Part shown: positions 15,144-16,377 of the stretch, in pieces
How positions within the stretch are numbered: the stretch's first letter is position 1
How the letters are laid out: every line of letters begins with the position of its first letter
From: Bacteriovorax stolpii
GTDB lineage: Bacteria; Bdellovibrionota; Bacteriovoracia; Bacteriovoracales; Bacteriovoracaceae
Length of the DNA: 16,377 bases
Assembly (NCBI GenBank): GCA_945890905.1
Contig: CAMDDI010000049.1
Span: 1-16,377, forward strand
Direction: 5' to 3'
Notes under the pieces: model-generated
Database searches by the model: none
Told to the model about the DNA's origin: nothing
Seen by the model: only the letters and a program-made list of their open reading frames with translations
Translations under genes and position numbers: made by a program

Positions 15144-15872
15144 ATGAAAACGTTCTTGCAGTCGCTTAAGCGACAAGAGGGTTTTACCCTCGTCGAGTTA
15201 ATGGTGGTCGTGGCGATTATTGGTTTGCTTTCTGCCGTTGCGATTCCGAACTTCAAAAAGTATCAGGCCAAATCAAAAAGTTCTGAGGCCAAGCTTCACC
15301 TTTCGGCCATGTATACAGCAGAGCAATCATTCTTTAGTGATTACAACATCTATTCAAATTGTCTTCGTTACATGGGTTATGATCCATCCGGTGAAGCAGG
15401 GTCTCGTTATTATGTAACTGGATTTCCTCAAGTTACTGCTGCAATTAATGCCACGGCTTTTGCTTCAGCAGTAAACTCTGGATTAAACTCTGGTGCTTTC
15501 ATAGCTGGTACAACGGCCACAATAAATGGTCTCTCTATTATTCAAAATGCTACTGGCGGTTGTCCGATTGGTGGGGCTCCGGTTGATGGACAAACTTTAT
15601 TCTTGGCCGCCAAGATGATCGGTACAGCTGTTGCTACTGCAGCTTTCGCTGGTGCTGGTTCTGCTACATTGGCTAGTGGAATCGCATCTGGTGAATCAGG
15701 TGATACTACATTGACTACAGATGGTATAGGGAGTCAAGCTACTGACGCGACGATGGCATTTAGAGCGGTAGCAGCGGGTATTATTGATTCGGATAACATC
15801 TTGGCCACAAACGCTTCGGTGTGGGTGATCAACGAGAACAAGCTTTTGATGAACCCGCGTACGGGTTACTAA
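15144..15872 (+). CDS. pilA: Type IV major pilin PilA (prepilin)
   Basis: 242 residues, 229 after processing. The prepilin peptidase site is QEG/FTLVELM: cleavage after Gly13, N-methylated Phe, and the essential Glu at mature position 5 (Glu18). The hydrophobic alpha1 helix runs to about 34 and continues amphipathically to about 65. The block YTAEQSFFSDYNIYSN and then SRYYVTGF (88-95) is of the kind seen in Bdellovibrio and Myxococcus pilins. Residues about 96-215 are dominated by Ala, Gly, Ser and Thr, larger and simpler than in most pilins. Only two cysteines are present, Cys73 and Cys140, a possible disulfide but not the classic C-terminal loop. ATG at 15144 has GGGAG 6 bases upstream. It is preceded by a structured non-coding leader and followed by hairpins, consistent with separate high expression. 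Confidence 0.95.
   Translation: MKTFLQSLKRQEGFTLVELMVVVAIIGLLSAVAIPNFKKYQAKSKSSEAKLHLSAMYTAEQSFFSDYNIYSNCLRYMGYDPSGEAGSRYYVTGFPQVTAAINATAFASAVNSGLNSGAFIAGTTATINGLSIIQNATGGCPIGGAPVDGQTLFLAAKMIGTAVATAAFAGAGSATLASGIASGESGDTTLTTDGIGSQATDATMAFRAVAAGIIDSDNILATNASVWVINENKLLMNPRTGY
15852..15867 (+). other. GC-rich hairpin over the last pilA codons
   Basis: AACCCG (15852-15857) and CGGGTT (15862-15867) form a perfect 6-pair stem with loop CGTA, within the codons for the final N-P-R-T-G residues. It could add 3' stability to the pilA message ahead of the terminator-like hairpin 26 bases later. Confidence 0.4.
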
Positions 15873-15893
15873 GATTTAAATTTAGTTTCAATC

Positions 15894-15919
15894 AAGAGGG
15901 GAGCTTCGTCTCTCCTCTT
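15894..15919 (+). terminator. Terminator-like hairpin between convergent pilA and the TPR gene
   Basis: AAGAGGGGAG (15894-15903) and CTCTCCTCTT (15910-15919) form a 10-pair stem with one G-U and loop CTTCGT, 21 bases after the pilA stop and 28 bases from the end of the minus-strand gene. No long T run follows on either strand, but the position between two convergent genes suggests it ends transcription from both sides. Confidence 0.6.
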
Positions 15920-15947
15920 CATAAAACTTGGCCACACCATCTTTTAA

Positions 15948-16304
15948 CTATTTTTTTCTTCTATTAAGTTTGTAAGGTTTAAAAGGCTGTGCGGCTGAAT
16001 AGGTCTGATTTTTATAAAGATAGGCGTTACCTTCTAGGTCGAGCCTTTCACAGTTAAGCTTGGTCTCATTTAAACACTTCAAATCAATTTCGGCTTTAAT
16101 AGCATACATATCTTTTTTAAGCTTAGTCTTGAGTTCAGTGTCTTTTGTCGATTGATACTGAGCTGCCACTAATCCAAGAATGGTGTGTAGGTCAGTTCCT
16201 GTTTCGGCTTTGAGCTTGTGAACAATAGATGGAATGGCCACCGTGGCTTTGGGGTGATGCTCGATCCTCTCTAAACACTTAAGACCGTTCTTGTAGTCGC
16301 CCAT
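15948..16304 (-). CDS. TPR-type protein, C-terminal part (probably cut off from its N-terminus by a stop)
   Basis: 118 residues from ATG at 16304 to TAG at 15948-15950. The start of the frame, GDYKNGLKCLERIEHHP, is the second half of a tetratricopeptide repeat (G15, Y17, small residue 20, Leu24 and the closing Pro of the consensus). The rest is helical and Lys-rich with a CLNETKLNC segment and a basic end (NRRKK). No signal peptide or TM. No proper ribosome site precedes the ATG. The same frame continues upstream through YFE to a TAA at 16314-16316, and beyond it reads as the first half of the same repeat. I therefore infer this is the tail of a longer TPR protein interrupted by a stop, not a full gene. 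Function unknown. Confidence 0.55.
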   Translation of the reverse strand: MGDYKNGLKCLERIEHHPKATVAIPSIVHKLKAETGTDLHTILGLVAAQYQSTKDTELKTKLKKDMYAIKAEIDLKCLNETKLNCERLDLEGNAYLYKNQTYSAAQPFKPYKLNRRKK

Positions 16305-16313
16305 TTCAAAATA

Positions 16314-16377
16314 TTAATTAAATCCTGCATTGAGATTGAGTTGAAAGTATTGAGGAAATTGGTCGAGACCATTCTCG
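16314..16377 (-). pseudogene. Same-frame upstream part of the TPR gene, ending at TAA (partial at window edge)
   Basis: From the right edge the minus strand reads, in the frame of the gene to its left, NGLDQFPQYFQLNLNAGFN and then TAA (16314-16316). This fits the end of one TPR (FP at positions 31-32) and the first half of the next (A7, G8). Removing the TAA codon joins it to YFEMGDYKNG in perfect TPR register. Alternatives are a sequencing error, or a genuine gene end followed by an unrelated small gene. Confidence 0.45.

Noticed and set aside
15131..15169. Small frame beginning at ATG 15131, overlapping the pilA start
   Set aside because: Its ATG lies inside the pilA Shine-Dalgarno region, has no site of its own and stops after 12 codons.
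1..16377. Search for CRISPR arrays, tRNA or rRNA genes, insertion sequences, attachment sites
   Set aside because: No regularly spaced repeats, cloverleaf-like segments, transposase-like proteins or flanking target duplications were seen.

Overview
The window reads as chromosomal housekeeping and cell-envelope DNA of an AT-leaning Gram-negative bacterium. The pilin, the pilB-pilT-pilC order and the Bat locus resemble those of Bdellovibrionota (Bdellovibrio/Bacteriovorax-type predators) or related former deltaproteobacteria. This placement is an inference from protein style, not from a marker gene. I see no mobile element, CRISPR array, tRNA or rRNA. No gap between genes exceeds 245 bases.

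Layout, left to right. (1) The last 28 codons of an upstream gene overlap a gene for a secreted protein of unknown function (84-881). (2) A strong sigma70-type promoter (927-954) precedes a very compact, same-strand series from 980 to 10805. It contains an RlmI-type rRNA methyltransferase, then a complete Bat locus: MoxR AAA+ ATPase, DUF58 protein, a small signal peptide/TM protein, BatA, a BatB-BatC fusion and BatD. ribF (FAD synthesis) and aroE (shikimate dehydrogenase) follow. Most junctions overlap or are separated by 1-6 bases, so the whole 9.8 kb is probably one transcription unit. (3) After 44 bases comes a type IV pilus block: pilB (extension ATPase), pilT (retraction ATPase), pilC (platform protein). 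A 245-base non-coding leader with stem-loops then precedes pilA (major pilin). (4) pilA ends in two tandem hairpins and faces a convergent minus-strand TPR protein gene, which appears broken by an in-frame TAA near the right edge.

How the genes work together. In Bat systems a MoxR ATPase is thought to act on membrane-anchored VWA proteins through a DUF58 partner, with BatD and TPR domains on the periplasmic side; the true substrate is unknown. PilB and PilT push and pull on PilC to polymerise and depolymerise PilA. In predators such pili serve prey attachment and entry, and in others twitching motility. ribF and aroE are metabolic passengers at the end of the Bat unit.

The points most worth a second look are: the apparent in-frame triplet insertion creating a stop in the TPR gene; the internal signal-peptide-like segment at the BatB-BatC fusion joint; the unassigned small membrane protein in the Bat locus; the diverged NADP-binding region of AroE; and the enlarged Ala/Gly/Ser/Thr-rich domain of the pilin with its structured leader. 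I found no clear evidence of a wholly new system.
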